Origin: Brugia malayi
Lineage: Eukaryota; Nematoda; Chromadorea; Rhabditida; Onchocercidae
DNA: 64,000 nt
Direction: 5' to 3'
Assembly: GCF_000002995.4 (NCBI RefSeq)
Contig: NW_025062479.1
Coordinates: forward strand, 7,803,721 to 7,867,720
The translations under genes and the position numbers were made by a program. The first letter of the stretch is position 1; each line of letters begins with the position of its first letter. The notes under the pieces are model-generated. The model saw nothing but the letters and a program-made list of their open reading frames with translations. It was not told the DNA's origin and ran no database searches. Shown here piece by piece: positions 62,901 through 64,000 of the stretch.

Positions 62901-64000
62901 TAAGCTTTTAATAAAAATTGATAAAATAGCTGAAGCAAATGTGATGTCGAAATATGTTTAAAATTGAAGAGTTTTATTGCGGCAGAACAATTACCCTATA
63001 TTCCTAAGTGAGATAGATTTCAATCAACGGAATGAAAGTCGAAATCTCTTTAAGAATGTAGATATATTTATCAAAACTCTCTTGCTCTATCTATTTAGCA
63101 TACGTTATCAGAGTGAAGTTCTCCACCAACGCACCCTAATGATACTTCTTACACAAAATTCCTCGAAAATTATTTCGAAGAAGAAAGGAAACTTAACAAT
63201 CCACTCATCATTTTCTGTTTTTGTGAAAATGGAGACGAGAAGAAAAATGGAGGAAGATGAATGGAAAAAAAAAGACGGAAGAGTCATTGCTATCACTGCC
63301 ACACGATCACTGTCATCACTTTACAAAACTGCCATGCATATCTCTCTTCTCTTTTCTTTCGATCGAATAATGAGCGATGTTTTTGTACTCTTGTGCATTT
63401 CTTTTTTGCAAGTTTCTCTGTTTTCTGCGGGACAATTATGTTTTTATTCGTTTGAAATGTTTAGAAATTTAGATAGGAGAAGCAACATTCATACCATCAA
63501 TCTGCTGATAAAAACTTTTTTTCGAATCATTTGGCAAAGTGTGTTGTTTCGATTAACAAAGAGTTACCGGTAAAAAGTTGTGGAAATTCATGTTGGAGAA
63601 GAATTGTCTCTGTTCTTAACGCTTTGGCAGTCTCCTTAATTAGTTTTTGATTATGCAGTCATGACTGTACAGAGCCATGTTTTCTTAATGGTTTACTTTG
63701 TACTTATTTGCACTAATTGTTTTCTTTCCTACAAGTGCTGTCAAGTATCTTGAAAGAGGTTTTTAAAAACTTCAGAGGCGACGGGAAGTCGATTTTCATT
63801 CTTGATTCCAATAGTTTTTGCAAGGGAAAAAATGTTGATTTGTGATAATTAAATTTTGAAAGTTGTTATCGCTTCGACACTGGAGAGTGAATCAGTCCAG
63901 TCTTTACTCCTTCACATTGTGATGAAGATTGAAAATTATGGATTATCCAAGAAAATTCTGTTTAACTGCATCCATTGTACGTATGGTTCGGAAGTCGTTT
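59976..64000. other. Right end of window, no confident gene
   Basis: A 198-codon open frame at 62977-63573 (+) and a 107-codon one at 62217-62540 (-) are the longest, but show no domain, no codon signal I can recognise and no start or splice support. A loose ATC/ATT trinucleotide-rich tract lies at about 62075-62165. A 37-codon ORF at 61241-61354 begins MYFDKMGQLISC and is noted only. Confidence 0.4.

Noticed and set aside
62977..63573. 198-codon open frame, the longest in the window
   Set aside because: No ATG at its start (the first codon is not ATG), no domain, no splice support, and a minus-strand frame overlaps it. AT-rich DNA yields such frames by chance.
1..64000. CRISPR arrays, bacterial operons, riboswitches
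   Set aside because: The DNA is intron-rich nematode nuclear sequence; no regular spaced repeats or prokaryotic gene organisation are present.

Overview
The window reads as nuclear DNA of a parasitic nematode, most likely a filarial or closely related spirurid worm. It is AT-rich. Its genes are split into many small exons with nematode-type splice sites (TTTCAG-like acceptors, GTAAGT-like donors). It also carries a mitochondrial insertion whose gene order and extreme T-richness fit filarial mtDNA. I assembled gene models by hand from splice sites and reading phase, with no transcript or database check.

Layout. 1-4.97 kb: no recognisable gene. 4.97-6.36 kb (+): a four-exon invertebrate-type lysozyme of 151 aa with an apparent Glu-to-Asp change at the expected catalytic position. 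8.55-13.04 kb (-): an eleven-exon orphan protein of 495 aa with a nuclear-localisation signal and a C-terminal coiled coil. 14.7-15.7 kb: weakly supported candidate exons on both strands. 16.6-20.3 kb: a nuclear copy of mitochondrial DNA (NUMT) with an rrnS end, nad1, atp6 and cox2. It is interrupted by a 781-bp solo-LTR-like insert in nad1 and carries four identical 55-bp tandem copies inside cox2. 23.4-26.8 kb: a decayed BEL/Pao LTR retrotransposon with a possible envelope-like tail. 26.8-35.7 kb: no gene found, only repeats.

35.7-39.0 kb (+): an eight-exon orphan protein of 278 aa. 41.6-48.8 kb (+): a complete twenty-exon TIF1/TRIM24-TRIM33/Bonus-like chromatin regulator of 973 aa (RING, B-boxes, coiled coil, PHD, bromodomain). 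49.6-56.6 kb (-): a Met/Ron-like receptor tyrosine kinase (Sema, PSI, possible IPT, one membrane segment, intact kinase), convergent with the TIF1-like gene. One of its introns holds a decayed duplicate of the activation-segment exon. 59.7-60.0 kb: a tentative small gene. The rest to 64 kb shows nothing convincing.

The genes look like independent single-copy nuclear genes (immunity, transcription, signalling, two orphans), with no sign of an operon or a shared pathway. The most unusual structure is the layered insertion history of the NUMT. Next come the pseudo-exon in the receptor kinase and a near-perfect 28-bp palindrome in a TIF1-like intron.
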